A stretch of DNA of 64,000 bases, from contig CM033392.1 of assembly GCA_019426215.1 (NCBI GenBank), positions 39,982,666-40,046,665 of the forward strand, given 5' to 3'. The DNA is from Buddleja alternifolia (Eukaryota; Streptophyta; Magnoliopsida; Lamiales; Scrophulariaceae). Below the pieces are notes generated by a model. The model was given only the letters and a program-made list of their open reading frames with translations. It did no database searches and was not told the origin of the DNA. Shown here one piece after another: positions 34,544 to 46,825 of the stretch (positions are counted from its first letter, which is position 1; each line of letters opens with the position of its first letter). Made by a program: the position numbers and the translations under genes.

Positions 34544-35208
34544 TGTTGGAAATTGGGTTGGGTTTAGGACCCTTCACCCAAATGACATACATATTTGAAT
34601 TGGACTAAGACTATTTCAATTGTGGTTGGAACAAGAGTCAGTTGTGATAAGAATTTTTCCATTTAAATAAGATGAATCTTCCTAAGTATCACAACAAATA
34701 TATACTTGTCTGGTTATCTCACATAAAACTCTCTCTTTCCTCTCTTCATCATTCTCTATTCATCTCTTTATTTGGAGTATCACCAAGATTCCATATGTTT
34801 AAGGTGTGCTAATAATTTAAGTAGATTGCTCTAGTAGTTGATTTATATGGCGAGGAAAGTTTATTCATGAGGAATCCACTAAAAGAAGGATGAGGACATG
34901 TTTGTGTTCAGTCAATCAAGAAGATTTGTAGACGAGTCAGGATTGGAACATGTGAATCATTGATTCCGCTGCATTGAAGGTAAATCGACTCACTCGCATA
35001 TTATGTGAATTATGTGCCTTAGTTTTCAACAAATGGAATATCTCAAAGAGTCCAGTCCCTAACCTGTCATTGATATGTTTTAGTGTTAGAAATGAACATT
35101 CCAGTGGTTATCTATATTCTCAAATGTATAGAATAGTTATTACTTCTCTTCCCCATGGGTTTAGCCATTCTTGACCCATCGGGAATCAACTTATATTTAC
35201 TTCTAACA
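34544..35208 (+). mobile_element. Solo LTR, copia-type
   Basis: Begins TGTTGGAAATTGGGTTGGG and ends ACTTCTAACA, giving 665 bp with TG...CA ends. AATCA precedes it (34539-34543) and TAATCA follows (35209-35214), consistent with a 5-bp duplication offset by one base. It has pyrimidine-rich CTCTCTCTTTCCTCTC leader sequence. No primer site or second LTR, so a solo LTR. Confidence 0.7.
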
Positions 35209-35214
35209 TAATCA

Positions 35215-35932
35215 TCCTCCCAACACAATAAAAGGATCTTACAAAATTAATGCAAAAAATTATTTTTTTTATCTCTGGTATATAATAATTCATAATTTAT
35301 AATTTAAATTACTTTATAAATAACTCTAATAAAGAAAATTTAAGAAAAATAAATCAAAGTAAAATACATTAAAAAAAATACAGAATAATAATTTTTGGTT
35401 CAATGATAATAGTTTCATTATTGAAAATTATTTTAGCCATAACAATTTTAATGAAAAGTGTTTAAAAATAAGAAAAATGTGAAAAACTACTGAAATGCGT
35501 TGAAAAATTTGGGGAATAAAATATTGTCTCCAAGACATAATACTTCTATCCTGAACTAGTTGCGAAATTTTAGGTACTTATAGTGTTAATTGTGTGTATT
35601 ATACTTTTATTAACTAATAAAACATGTAGCTTAAAAGTCATAAATGAAACACGTACTTTCGAGTTGACACACTGATTAAAGTTTGGCTGTGTTTGTTTCT
35701 ATTTTAGGAGGTTTTTTTTTGTGAAAATTTTGGTGAAAAAGTTTATTGGGAGTTGTGTATTTTGATGAAAATGTGTTTGGACTTGTGTTTGATTTTATTT
35801 TTAAAAAAGACAAAAGTTATTGTAGCAGTCAAATCATGTAAGTTTTTGTCTGAAAAGTTGTGTTTATAATTAGTTAATGATTGAAAAATATAATATAATA
35901 TAAGTTTTAAATGATTGTAATATATATTATGG

Positions 35933-35963
<31 letters not shown>

Positions 35964-37829
35964 AATTGATGTAATTAGTATGCACCCTAAAGTAGAGACA
36001 AATAAGAAGACAATAGCTGACAAATTCTTTGACCAAAAAAGTCATTTTTGGTCAAAAAAAAAAAATAAAGTAAACAAGTTTCAAATATGAACAAAAAGAA
36101 ATATCTAACATATCAAGTTTTTTATTTGAGACCACAATTTTGTTTGCAAATTCATACGCAATTTGAACCTATGGCATATTACTTGCTTGAAAAGATAATA
36201 TTATTTGTACATATATGAGATAACCAAATATTTTCAAAAATATTTATATTTTGAGAAATTTAAACCAAAAGGTAATTTGGTCTTTGTCAATAATTTAATT
36301 TCATTCCTAGATTCATTTCTAGTTATCAACCATGGGATTGAAATGAACTAAGGAATGACAATTTCATCCCTTTCTCATTCCTACCAACCGTATAATTTGT
36401 TATATTAACATCATTGATTTCTCATCTGTATTCCATTCTTTCATTTATTCTATTCACTTCCAATTCCATTCATACATACCAATCAAGCCCTAAGACATAA
36501 AGTGTGTCAGCAAACTGTAGTTTTTAGTCATTATCAACTTTTAAATAAAATTAAGCGAGACTTGAGCGTGTTGACATACATAAGTTATGCTTCTAACTTT
36601 TTAACCTTAAATAATAATATTAATCTATAATCTCTAATTCTCTAAATTGATAATAGATAGCTTTAAACTAATTTTGGTATTCCTTTTGTAATTAAATCGA
36701 TGATAATTTATCTTCAATAACATTTCATTAATTCTAAACACCCTTACTAGAATTGAAATCCAAATAGCTTTTGCTCCTAAAAGAAACAATGTTTCAGTGA
36801 ACAATCTTGTATTTGGGAAATAAATTAATGTTCACATCTTTTTTTCTGCAAACATCATCATTCAATTTTTTCTACTTATATTTGCAAACACTACACACCT
36901 TTGATTCTTTAGCACTAATGAACTTTTCCATTTTTAATCAATTTCTCATGAGTTTAACTGTTTGAATGCACTCTGTCTCAAAACTTAAGTCGTAATTAAC
37001 CTAAAAATCCTACAAATTATTTATCATGGTGCAACCTTTAGAAATAAATTAGATTTCCAAATTGCATGATTGTTCAAAAAAAGTATTTCATTATCTATAT
37101 AAATACACTTCTCGTGCCAGATGTTTTGCATCGAATTTTGTTAGTTCTTTCACTCACATAAACTTAAAGACTTTGATTTGTTTGTGAAATGAGACTTCAA
37201 AATCTTTATTCAAACCACCTTCATAATTGAATCGAGGAAAATTGGTTCCCTAAGTGGATTTCAGGTCCATTGCAATCAGTCATATACACGAATAATATGA
37301 ATCCAATTGGTAGGGATACTGACTATCTGCATTGTTACGTAATTATTTTAATCGTTTTAACTCATCTTTCCTTGTAAATCAAAAATATAATCTCACACAA
37401 TACTAATGCCAAGTCAAACCTACAAATATCATGGTTCACCTTCCAACTTAGCGTGTCCCACAAGCCACAACTTGTGGGCGACACCTAGACAAGAAAGTAG
37501 AGGCATATCTATGCTTAGTGGTGATCAAAGTCATCTTACATTTCCTTTAAAAAAAAGAACCAATCTTACATGTACCATCCTACGATTCATGGCTAATACA
37601 TCATACTCACCGACGTTTTCCACGTTACAACTTATGATGAAAGGTATGGATAATGGAACCGTATTTACATTATCCACAAGGACATGAGATCTTTAATTTT
37701 GATGAAGGCATTCAACATGCAAGTCTCACCATAATCATTTGTTTAGTTCTCTCCGTGAACATGCAATCCAAGCAACACAAAAAAGACATATATAAATAAG
37801 GTAGGCATTCACAAAGCGGTAAATATGGT
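35215..37829. other. AT-rich intergenic block with degenerate repeats
   Basis: Contains a (TA)n microsatellite (35935-35960), a GGCTGTGTTTGTTTC stretch at 35680 and a right-hand CAATCAAGCCCTAAG at 36480 that look like MITE-type ends but do not pair convincingly. A 93-codon plus-strand frame at 37406-37687 has no recognised domain. Confidence 0.45.
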
Positions 37830-37849
37830 CACTACAAGAATCCGTCTCT

Positions 37850-38460
37850 GAAACCCAATTTTTTGTCTCTGAAAATAATCAGAGACGGAAAAATTCCGTT
37901 TGTGACACCCGTTGTTAAACAGCTCGAAGCTGATTGAGACGGAAATCTTCCATCTCTATGTTCAGAGACGGAATGTTTTTTCGTCTCTAATTTCGTTACT
38001 CTTTTCATGACACTTTTACAAATAATCCGTCTTTAAATCTGTCTCTAACTATATTCAGATTTGGTCTCTAATCCGTCTCAAAATCCATCTCAAGATTTTT
38101 TAGAATCCATCTCTAAATCCGTCTCTAATTCCAACTCATAAACTGTCTCTAAATCCGTCTCTGATTCCAACTCATTATCGGTAAATCCATCTCTGATTCC
38201 AACTCATTATCGGTCTCTAAATCCGTCTTTGATTCCAACTCATTATTGGTCTCTAAATCCGTCTCTGATTCCAATTCCATACTTGTCTCTAAATCCGTCT
38301 CTGATTCCAACTTTCTATCCGTCTGTAATTTCGTCTCTGATTCCAACTCCGTATCCGTCTTTAATCTGTCTCTAATCGCATTTCAATATAGGTCTCTAAT
38401 TATGTCTTTACTCTTTTCTAAAACTGTCTCTAAATCCGTCTCTAAATGAAACTAAATAAT
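37850..38460. repeat. Left subterminal repeat region of the CACTA element
   Basis: Dozens of (A)TCCGTCTCTAA/GATTCCAACTC units in direct and a few inverted copies (CAGAGACGGAA). In CACTA elements such repeats are transposase-binding sites. Confidence 0.85.
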
Positions 38461-38770
38461 TTATGAATTTAGCATTTTATTCGCTAAATCCATATAATAT
38501 CAACCTGATAAATCACAAATAATTCAATAAAATCAACAAACATTAACTAACAACATCACAACTATCAACAAAATGCAAACAACTAATTAACACCACAATT
38601 GAAGTATCTAACAGAATCATTTTAACACAACATCATTCTACCAATATATCATTCTAACAAACAACCATGTCCAATCAATTAGTCCCAACATCTAACCAAA
38701 ATTATCAAAGCAACAAATAATTAACACGAGTTACTACTAATCATCAAAGTATATAACGAAAAAACATCCA

Positions 38771-40620
38771 CTAAGTACCTCCATTTGAACCTCTTTGCTC
38801 ATTACAATTTCCAAATCCATCGGGAAATTTATGATTTGGATATCCCACATCTTGAACAAATTTTCGAAGCATCTCCTCTATTCTCAATTTCATCTCCTCT
38901 TTGATTTGTTTAATCTCGTCATTCTTCATTTCAATAATTGCATCTCTTTTTCTCACTTCCTCAAACACATTTTCTATCAATTTCTTTGGCTTTCTCGAAC
39001 ATCTTCTATTTCTTGTGTTAACTCCACAATTACCTCACGAGACTCTCCCCGACCAGCAACTGATGAGCTGGAGCTCACACTATAACTCCCAGAAGTTTTG
39101 CATTGCCCAACTCCGTACAAACGGCCCTTTGATGGGCCTCCAATCACTTCGCACCATGATGAAAAATCAAACGACGATAAAGAGGAGGAATCATTGTGAC
39201 CCTGCTTGGCCCTGTATTATTCCTGCGCAGACGTGTGACAAAAATTGTTAATTCTTAATAATGTATTAACAAGTAAATGAAACAAAACATTCCCTATGAA
39301 AATTAAAGAAAAAGTAAATTGAGAGCAAAAGGTAATAAGGAGAAACTTTATTAAAAGATACTTACACTAACTTTTTTCGATTTTTTATCCACTAACTCGC
39401 CAGTACCTTGACTTCTGTGGCATCGCTCAAATAACTCAAAATCATCAACATTGCGCTTAAGTGTTTTTTCCTACAATAATGATTATACTAATCAATGTTC
39501 AACAGAATTGCAGAAAAAGAGATGAAAATTTGGAAAGTAAACACATCATTTTTAGTCAATGTGCTTCCCGAGGGATAGAACCATAAGTATGCTTCGTGTC
39601 GCAGCCATCCTTCTCAATCATACGATTCTGCTTAGCTTTCTTACATTTTTTAACATACTTCTCTGTAGCCCAATACTTCTGCACCAATTCATCTCATACA
39701 TGTGTGCCCATCCAATTTGGAGCTCTACCAATCATGTCCAAATTACTCGGTTTTTTGCCTAATCGCTCCTCAGCAGTGTCCAAGGCTTTCTTCTTAGATT
39801 TGTAAAGTAATTCCCTAAGTCGGGCACCAGCATTTCATTCCAAATCTTTCGCACACACGCATCTGTGAAGTTGTCCCACCTATATCTCAACTAAATTTGG
39901 ACATTTCAAGAAAACTACTTAAGAATCAAACTTCAAATAACATGATATAAGAATCAAACTTTAAACTTCAATAAAGTACCTTAAAATTCTCCCATAACAA
40001 ATTTTTAGTCGCCTCTGGAACCTTAAGCCATCTCGGGTATGCTTCTGTGAAAATTCCCTTTATATCATTTGTGATATTCCGAGTGACATCTGCTTCAATA
40101 AATCTAGTTGACAAAGTAAATGACAATAACAGAGAAGAAATTTAACATTTATTTTTAAAAATAAACAAATATATAAATATATATAATGCAAACAAAGGAT
40201 CTAGACTTACTTAGAGTCAATAATAGTTATCGTAATCCGATTGTCAGCACTTGTTGGCACTTGTGTCCCGTGATTAGGTCCCCTTCGCCGAGCATGTGAA
40301 GAAGCACCTTCTTCAGCTGTATCTATAGAATCATAGTTTTCCCCCATCGGTGTCTCCTCAACCTACATAAAAATTAAATTATAATTTAAGATATAATTAG
40401 TAATGTAGATATTATTTTTAGATTTAAGCACATAAAAGTTAAATAAAGTTATACCTGTGTCTCATCACGATGCACTCATTCAATAGAATTAGTCTCCAAA
40501 GCCAAAGCCTCATCTACCTCTGTCTCTTCGTCCTGAAGGTGTGTTCGTCCACGAGGGCCTCGTACACGTGCTGACCCTCATTCGCGGTGCGTAGCTCGCC
40601 CTCTAGTTGTCATCCTGTCA
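38771..40620 (-). pseudogene. CACTA TNPA/Ptta-type plant transposase gene, decayed
   Basis: Minus-strand exon-like blocks in order: an N-terminal basic stretch (MTTRGRATHRE, 40620), an acidic block, FIEADVTRNITNDIKGIF and PRWLKVPEATKNLLW (about 39975-40100), RYRWDNFTDACVRKIW (about 39890), KYWATEKYVKKCKKAKQNRM and HTYGSIP (39560-39700), DDFELFERCHRSQ (about 39420), GGPSKGRLYGVGQC (about 39120), and a C-terminal coiled coil with KNDEIKQIKEEMKLRIEEM (38800-38980). These are the conserved landmarks of the Ptta/En/Spm plant transposase family, which binds subterminal repeats. In-frame stops and frameshifts interrupt several blocks. Confidence 0.75.
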
Positions 40621-40819
40621 TAAATAAATATAAATCAAATTAAATACATAACATGAGAAAAGATTATCCAAATAAATACACACTAAAATGCAATCAAATA
40701 ATTCAAACTTACACAATTAACTAGATAAACCATAAAACATGTCTAAACAATGTCTTTAGATGACAATAAATAAAGTACTTAAACTACTATACACAAACAA
40801 TCAATCATCATCCTCTCAG

Positions 40820-41236
40820 TCATTATCACAATCTTTAGAATCATATTCATCTCCTTCCTGATCTTCTTCTGACTCTGAATATTCAAATTCTTGTTCTTCT
40901 TCATGCTCTGCATCCTCCATATCGACTTCATTGATCCTCATAGCATGTTGGAGAATCATCCACGACCTCTCTCACGGGGATGGGTTCACCGTGTGCATAC
41001 TACAAATTGTAACCATGCTGAAATCCATTTTGGTAGAGGTGATGATGCACAACTTTTCGCTCAGAGAATTTCGTATTGCGGCACTTAGAGCATGGACATT
41101 TTATTTTTCCATCACTCATGAATCTCGGGTGTGCATAGGCAAATTCTAAGAACTCCTTAATCCCTTCCACAAATTTAGTTGAAAGATAACCATTATTATC
41201 CATACGCCGCCACATCCAATTACGGTCTATATTCAT
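40820..41236 (-). pseudogene. CACTA transposase (TNPD) N-terminal remnant
   Basis: MNIDRNWMWRR followed by EFLEFAYAH, IKCPCSKCRN and HHHLYQNGFQHGY is the transposase-associated N-terminal domain of En/Spm TNPD proteins. The frame stops at a TAG (about 41000) where the family has Trp before the H-G-E motif, which is still readable (YAHGE). A frameshift then leads into an acidic tail ending near 40820. The catalytic core is absent, so a large internal deletion removed it. Confidence 0.8.
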
Positions 41237-41997
41237 GATTTCTGCTATTATATGTAATTTTGGGATATATTAAACAATTTTGCTGCAAAATACTATGGGA
41301 CATTCTTTCATTTGATTTTACATATTTTACTACTTCATACCATTTTCTAAAAACATGAACAAACACAAAAACCGTCTCTAAAAACATGAACAAACATCAA
41401 AACCAACAACTAAGCACTACAATTAATAGAATTCAGTAAAGGGACTTATCAGCTAAAACTAATTCTGGATTTGATCTACTATATTAAATCAAAAGACCAA
41501 AAAGCATAAAATAAAGAAATAAATCATAATGAATAACATCAAAGGTAAATTGTCCAAATCAACATCAAAGGTCAAAAAAGCATAAAGTAAAGAAATAAAT
41601 CATAATGAATAACATTTTGCACAATTTTTTGTTCTCCTAACAACGGTCAAATTTACATTATCAAATCAAGAAAGCAATAGATAGATTAAACCAAACTCAA
41701 ACATATCTAATTCATTTTTTCTAAACAATGAGCACAAAAATCAAAAGTCACATGGTTATATTCTGGTGCTTAGTATTTCCTTTCACGTATTTTGTTATTA
41801 TATCTATATTATTATGTTAACATTTTACTTTTAATTACATGCAATATAACATAATTATTTTGTACCTACCACTTGACTTTGTTGCATTTGTTTAGTAGTT
41901 AAAGATATTAAGAGAAAAATATCAACCTCTGGCACAACAATTTCATGTAATATATATGTATGCACACACACAAGCATAAAGTGAAGAAATAAATCAA

Positions 41998-42204
41998 AAG
42001 TCCAAAAAGCATAAAGTAACCTAAACAAATTCCACCACGATGATATCCTTTTGTAATGCAAGCTTGATTGCAGTCTTTGAAAGCTGAACAATCCCCAATG
42101 CAAGCCACAGGCTCACTTATTCCTTCGATTTGCCCTGAAGAAGCCAAGACCAAAATCATGCATAAAATTCCCATGAAATATTGTCGTTGAGCACCAGAAG
42201 CCAT
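41998..42204 (-). CDS. Small secreted cysteine-rich peptide, defensin-like, inside the CACTA element
   Basis: The frame starts at 42204 with a signal peptide (hydrophobic FMGILCMILVLASSG, residues ~10-24) and a mature part with cysteines at the spacing C-x3-C-x5-C-x3-C-x9-C (ACIGDCSAFKDCNQACITKG, GGICLG). This matches plant defensin-like (DEFL) peptides, secreted CS-alpha/beta proteins in defence or reproduction. The final C-x-C pair is not in this exon. A donor TTTAG|GTTAC occurs at about 42019, so a second exon is possible, but none with the right cysteines is obvious to the left; unspliced, the frame runs on with a hydrophobic tail to 41908. The gene may be a captured, C-terminally incomplete copy. 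Orientation is the same as the transposase genes. Confidence 0.55.
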
Positions 42205-42245
42205 GTTAACAATAAACTTGTAAGGTTCTTTTAATAGCTTTGAAA

Positions 42246-42256
42246 AATATATAGCA
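42246..42256 (-). promoter_or_regulatory. Possible TATA box of the defensin-like frame
   Basis: Minus-strand GCTATATATTT lies about 45 bases upstream of the ATG at 42204, a plausible distance for a short leader. Confidence 0.35.
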
Positions 42257-42266
42257 CTGCTTTCCT

Positions 42267-42600
42267 TTATATGAGTAACGGTGTACAGATTCGGAGGAGG
42301 TGATGGTGTACAGATCCGGAGGAGGTGACGGCGTACAGATCCGGCGGAGGTGACAGCTGGGCGTACCTGGGTGGAGCTTGGGCAGGCGGGTTTGGTGATT
42401 TTGAGGCCGAATGGTTTGGGGATGGGTTTGGCCGACAGGTTTGGGGGCGGAAGCTGCGGCGCGGGGAGGTGGTGGTGTGGGAAGGGAGATGGTGGTGGCG
42501 TGTGGGGAAGGGAGACAGACGGGCTAGGGATTTTGGGGAAAAGATTTTTGGCGTAGAGATTTTTCTAAGTTTTCCTGTTAAGTGTTTTTTTTTCCAACTC
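42267..42600. other. GC-rich insert with a short tandem repeat
   Basis: Three copies of a ~26-bp GTACAGATCCGGAGGAGGT unit (42282-42355) lead into a GC-rich block unlike the surrounding AT-rich element. The Gly-rich plus-strand and Pro-rich minus-strand frames show no domain. It may be captured host leader or promoter DNA. Confidence 0.45.
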
Positions 42601-42639
42601 ATATAACTATAAATAATATATAATATTTTAGAATATTGG

Positions 42640-43600
42640 ACAATAAAATTGATTTGATGTGATGGTAGGATACTGTGTGACCTTGAGAAAGGTCTAGAGT
42701 TCAATTCTCTTGGTAAACACATTATTTTTATTTTTAATTTAATATTTATTTTCATCTCTTATAATATAAATAATATTTCAACATATTCGACAATAAAATT
42801 GGGAGAGGTCTAGAGTTCAAATCATAGTAAGTGCATTATTTTTTTTACTTTATTCTTAGTTTTAATTTAATATTTATTTTCATCTCAAATACACATGAAA
42901 AATATAAACTAATTTTTTGATATATTAAAAAATTTGAATTATTCTTCTCGCGGATATATTAAAAAATTAGACAATCTCTTTAACTCCATCATATATTAAA
43001 TAGTTGACACGTTCAAATCTCTCATCAAAACCAATTAAAGAAAAAAAAAAGATACTCTGATTTTCACAAGATAATCACAACTTAACCTCAATTTAGGTAT
43101 TATATAGTATTTAGTTTTGTTTAGGGTAGGAGTGGGCATCGAGTCGAACAAATCGATAATTTTTGAGTTCGAGTCGAACCTAACAAGACTTGGTCGAGCA
43201 AAAAAAATACTTGTTTGTAGGAGGCTCGCGAGCCTCGATAATAATAACTTTTGTTCATTTATTTATAATATACTATAAAAAAAATTCATCGATATCTCAT
43301 ATACTATAAATAATATTTCAGCACATTTGAGAACAAAGTTGACTCAGTATAATGGTAGGTACCTTGTGTGAGGTTCGGAGAAGTTCTGATTTCAAATTAT
43401 GGTAAGCACATTATTTTTTTTATTTTATTCTTATTTTTAATTTAATATTTATTTTCATCTCATATAAATAATATTTTTGTTAGCACACTTGACAAGTTGA
43501 CTTGATTTAATGGTAGGTATCTTGTGTAAGATTGGGAGAGGTTTAGAGTTCAAATTTTGGCAACCACATTATTCTTGGGAGAGGTTTATGATTTAGGGTC
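42640..43600 (+). repeat. Three or four degenerate tRNA-derived SINE-like units
   Basis: Units near 42650, 42800 (partial), 43340 and 43495 share TTGA(C/T)T..ATGGTAGG (box A-like), GTGTGAG.TT.GG, GGTCTAGAGTTCAAA (box B-like) and a TTTATTTTATTCTTATTTTTAATTT tail divided by variable bases. Repetition with the same tail suggests serial SINE insertion or tandem duplication. Confidence 0.5.
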
Positions 43601-43669
43601 TAGAGAGTAGGGTTCCTGCTTTGGGGTTTAGGGACTTAGAGAAATTATTAAAAATTTAATTTAATTTAT

Positions 43670-44790
43670 TTCCTCCTCTAATTTCGTCTCAAAATTTAAG
43701 ATAAAATTAATTCATCTCTAATTCCGTCTCTAAAATACGATGGAATCAGAATTAAATAGTCCATCTCAAACAATGTATCTAATCCGTCTCTAATTCGGTC
43801 TCAAAATAAGAATAAATATTTTATTTTCAAATCCGTCTCTGATTGCCGATGAAAATGAGATCTTTTTTCCGTCTCTAAATCCGTCTCTGTTTGAAATGTA
43901 GAGACGAAAGAAATCCGTCTCTAATTCGGTCTCAAAATTAGAATAAAAAAATTATTTTCAAATCCGTCTCTGATTGCCGACGAAAATGGGATTTTTTTTT
44001 CCGTCTCTACCTCTGTCTCCGTTTGAAATGTAGAGACGGAACAAATCCGTCTCTAATTCGATCTCAAAATAAGAATAAAGATTTTATTTTCAAATTCGTC
44101 TCTAATTGCCGACGAAAATGGGATTTTATTCCGTCTCTGTTAGAAATGTAGAGACGGAACAAATCCATCTCTAATTCGGTCTCAAAATAAGAATAAAGAT
44201 TTTATTTTCAAATTCGTCTCTGATTGCCGACGAAAATGAGATTTTTTTCTGTCTCTACATCAGTCTCTGTTTGAAATGTGGAGACTGAACAAATCCGTCT
44301 CTAATTCGGTCTCAAAACAAGAATAAAGATTTTATTTTCAAATCCACTCTGATTCCGTCTCTGATTGCCGATGAAAATGAGACTTTTTTTCGTCTCTAAA
44401 TCCGTCTCTGTTTGAAATGTAGAGACGGAACAAAGCCATCTCTAATTCGGTCTCAAAATAAGAATAAAGATTTTATTTTCAAATTCGTCTCTGATTCCGT
44501 CTTTGATTGCTGATGAAAATGAGACTTTTTTTTCGTCTCTAAATCTGTCTCTATTTTAAATTTAGAGACGGAAAAAATCCGTCTCTAATGTAGGTAATTT
44601 AAAGCCTTCCTTTAGAGACGGATTCAGAGATGGAATGTTTTCCGTCTCTAAATCCGTCTCTGTTTTACTCTAAATTTATTGTTCAAGGATTCATTGATGA
44701 AATTGAGACGATTTCCTACGTCTGTCGGTGATCCGTCTCTGATCAGAGACGAATATCATTTTCGTCTCTGATTTTCCGTCTCTAAAGCCC
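43670..44790. repeat. Right subterminal tandem repeat of the CACTA element
   Basis: About six units of 118-143 bp, each with AATCCGTCTCTAATTCGGTC, AATAAGAATAAAGATTTTA, GATTGCCGACGAAAATG and GAAATGTAGAGACGGAAC. Unit starts lie near 43780, 43911, 44041, 44160, 44290 and 44433. Many internal CCGTCTCT/AGAGACGG inversions give hairpin potential. Confidence 0.88.
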
Positions 44791-44805
44791 TTTTTTCTTG
44801 TAGTG

Positions 44806-46825
44806 GGAGAGCATGAGCCTTCATAAGCGACCCACCAAGCTAAGAGGTGCATCATGGCAATATAGGGTTGCAAAAATTAAATGACGCGAACCTTTTCTAT
44901 TACACAAGGGCCGTTGGATACAGATCTTCAGCCCGGTCGCCAAATCTTTCGTTTTCAATTAAAACAAAAATAACTTCACCAACTAATGTTTACTCTAATT
45001 ACAAATGAAAACCTAGATAACACGGGATATACATGCCTCAATTCATCATGAGAACCCATAAATATATGGTACCGTGTCTGCTTAGAACTAATTTGGGGAT
45101 GCCTCGCGTTTTATTTGAATTTTTTAAACTCCGTGCCTCCGCTACGACCGGTATCCCCGGGGTTGGACCACGCGATCCCAACACCATATTCATTAATAAA
45201 AGGCATTTGAAGTTGTTTCACTATTCTTATTGGCATTTGTAATGTAGTGTATGACTTATAGTCCTAATAGTAAAGGTAAACCTTCCACTCTCTATGGGAT
45301 AGAGAGATAGGCACTGGAAGTGTTTTAGTACTTCACTATTAAACTAGTTCACAAGTGAGAGGCTTAAGTGGACAACAAGATTTAAGAGAGCTTGTCTATC
45401 ATAAGCTTTGACATGAGAAGTGGCCGTCTGACACTATGAGATCATGGGAGCTTAAGCTACAGACATGTCAGTGGGACTGATGAGTTCGAACATGACTCGC
45501 ATCGGTTCTATCATATGGGTTATCACTCAATGATAAAACTGATTGATTAGGATATGTGTGTCTAGAACTCTCACCTGAGGGGTTAGGTCGAAGATATGTT
45601 TGTGACATCAAGGTTGTCATTAGAGTAGTTAGACCCGATTAAATAAAATGTATGATCAAACCTCGAATTGCAACTTGATGGGAAAACAGGAGTCTTGACT
45701 AATCAGCAAGATGGAATTTATTCTCTTGTAAGTGAGCAAGAATGAATGCTACGTAGTCATAAGTAAGTAAGGTCTAAAGTCTTTAGCCAAAGCATTTAAG
45801 TTGCTCGTAGTGGACACGAGAGGAAGCTAAAAGACCTAGTCTTATTATGACATAAGCACATAGCCGAGTTCAATGAATTTGACGTAACCTTGACTCTTAC
45901 TCGATTGGGATTCGTGAATAAAAGGTTTGTATTCACACGGTATTCATAATTGAAAAGATTCGTAGTAATTCGATTATTTCGAGCTTAGATGGGTTACAAT
46001 GTAGGCCACCGAGATGGCTAGGTGTTACCTACATCTGTTGTTCTCCTCTTACTGCCGTTTAAGACGAACCTAGAAGAGTCACGCTTATAGGATTTCGTTT
46101 GAAATCTTTAGAGGGATAATTTGATGATTGGATGTCAAATTAATTCAAAGGATTTTTAATTAATTAGAAGAATTAATTAAAGTGAAGTTAGTATTAATCT
46201 ATTAATTGATTAGTTAAACTAAATTAATTAATTAGATTATTTTAATATATTAGTATTAATCAATTAATTAACTAAGTTAGACTAAAATAATTAATTGGAT
46301 TAATTTAAAATATATATATATATATATATTTGTGTGTGTATATATATATATATATATTAAATTATATATATATACACGCATACACACTAGGCCTGTGGCT
46401 TGATTTCACACGTCTAGGGCATGTGCGTGACCTAGTTTGACTAGGTCATCTTGGGGAACAAGAAAATAGGAGAAGTATAAATACTCTACTTATTCATTAT
46501 GCCCCTGTGATACAAGAGAAAAGTAAAAAGAACTTCACGTAAAACTCTGAAAAAGAAAAACCCTCACTCTTCCTCACTCATAGTCGCCGCCCCTTGGAGT
46601 AAAGAGAGGAGATTTCAAACTTTTTCTGGCACGTGGAATTTAGAGGCAAAGAAGGTGCTCTGCTGGATTATGGGAATTCGGATCTGAACAAACGAGATTG
46701 AAAATCAATCACTTCACTATTACGGGATCTAACCATTAGATTTAAATATGTCATTTGAATTGACGCCGTTGGGTCCTTTTATGTTCCGCTGCTGTTAAAT
46801 TTTATCGTAACCTAATAGGTACATG
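44806..46825 (+). mobile_element. LTR-retrotransposon-derived sequence, probably LTR material
   Basis: No pol or gag coding. The block 45240-46825 has LTR-like features: a TATA-like ATAAATACTC (46486), a leader with CCTCACTCTTCCTCACTC, and a TTCCGCTGCTGTTAAATTT end like that of many plant LTRs. A (TA)n tract lies at 46310-46375. The short frame 45033-45242 has no domain. Boundaries are uncertain. Confidence 0.4.

Larger units (their letters stand above)
37830..44805 (-). mobile_element. CACTA (En/Spm-type) transposon, about 7 kb
   Basis: Starts CACTACAAGAA at 37830 and ends TTCTTGTAGTG at 44805, the diagnostic CACTA inverted termini. The 3-bp flanks are GGT and GGA, nearly a target duplication. 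Both subterminal regions are packed with CCGTCTCTAA-type repeats. The genes inside read leftward: a TNPD N-terminal remnant, a TNPA/Ptta-like gene, and upstream of both a defensin-like frame. All transposase frames are broken, so the element is probably immobile without help. Confidence 0.92.

Noticed and set aside
37406..37687. 93-codon plus-strand frame
   Set aside because: No domain, no flanking splice or promoter signal; composition is unremarkable.
42325..42606. Gly-rich plus-strand frame and its Pro-rich antisense partner
   Set aside because: They arise from GC-rich simple repeats; no conserved motif, and both strands are open.
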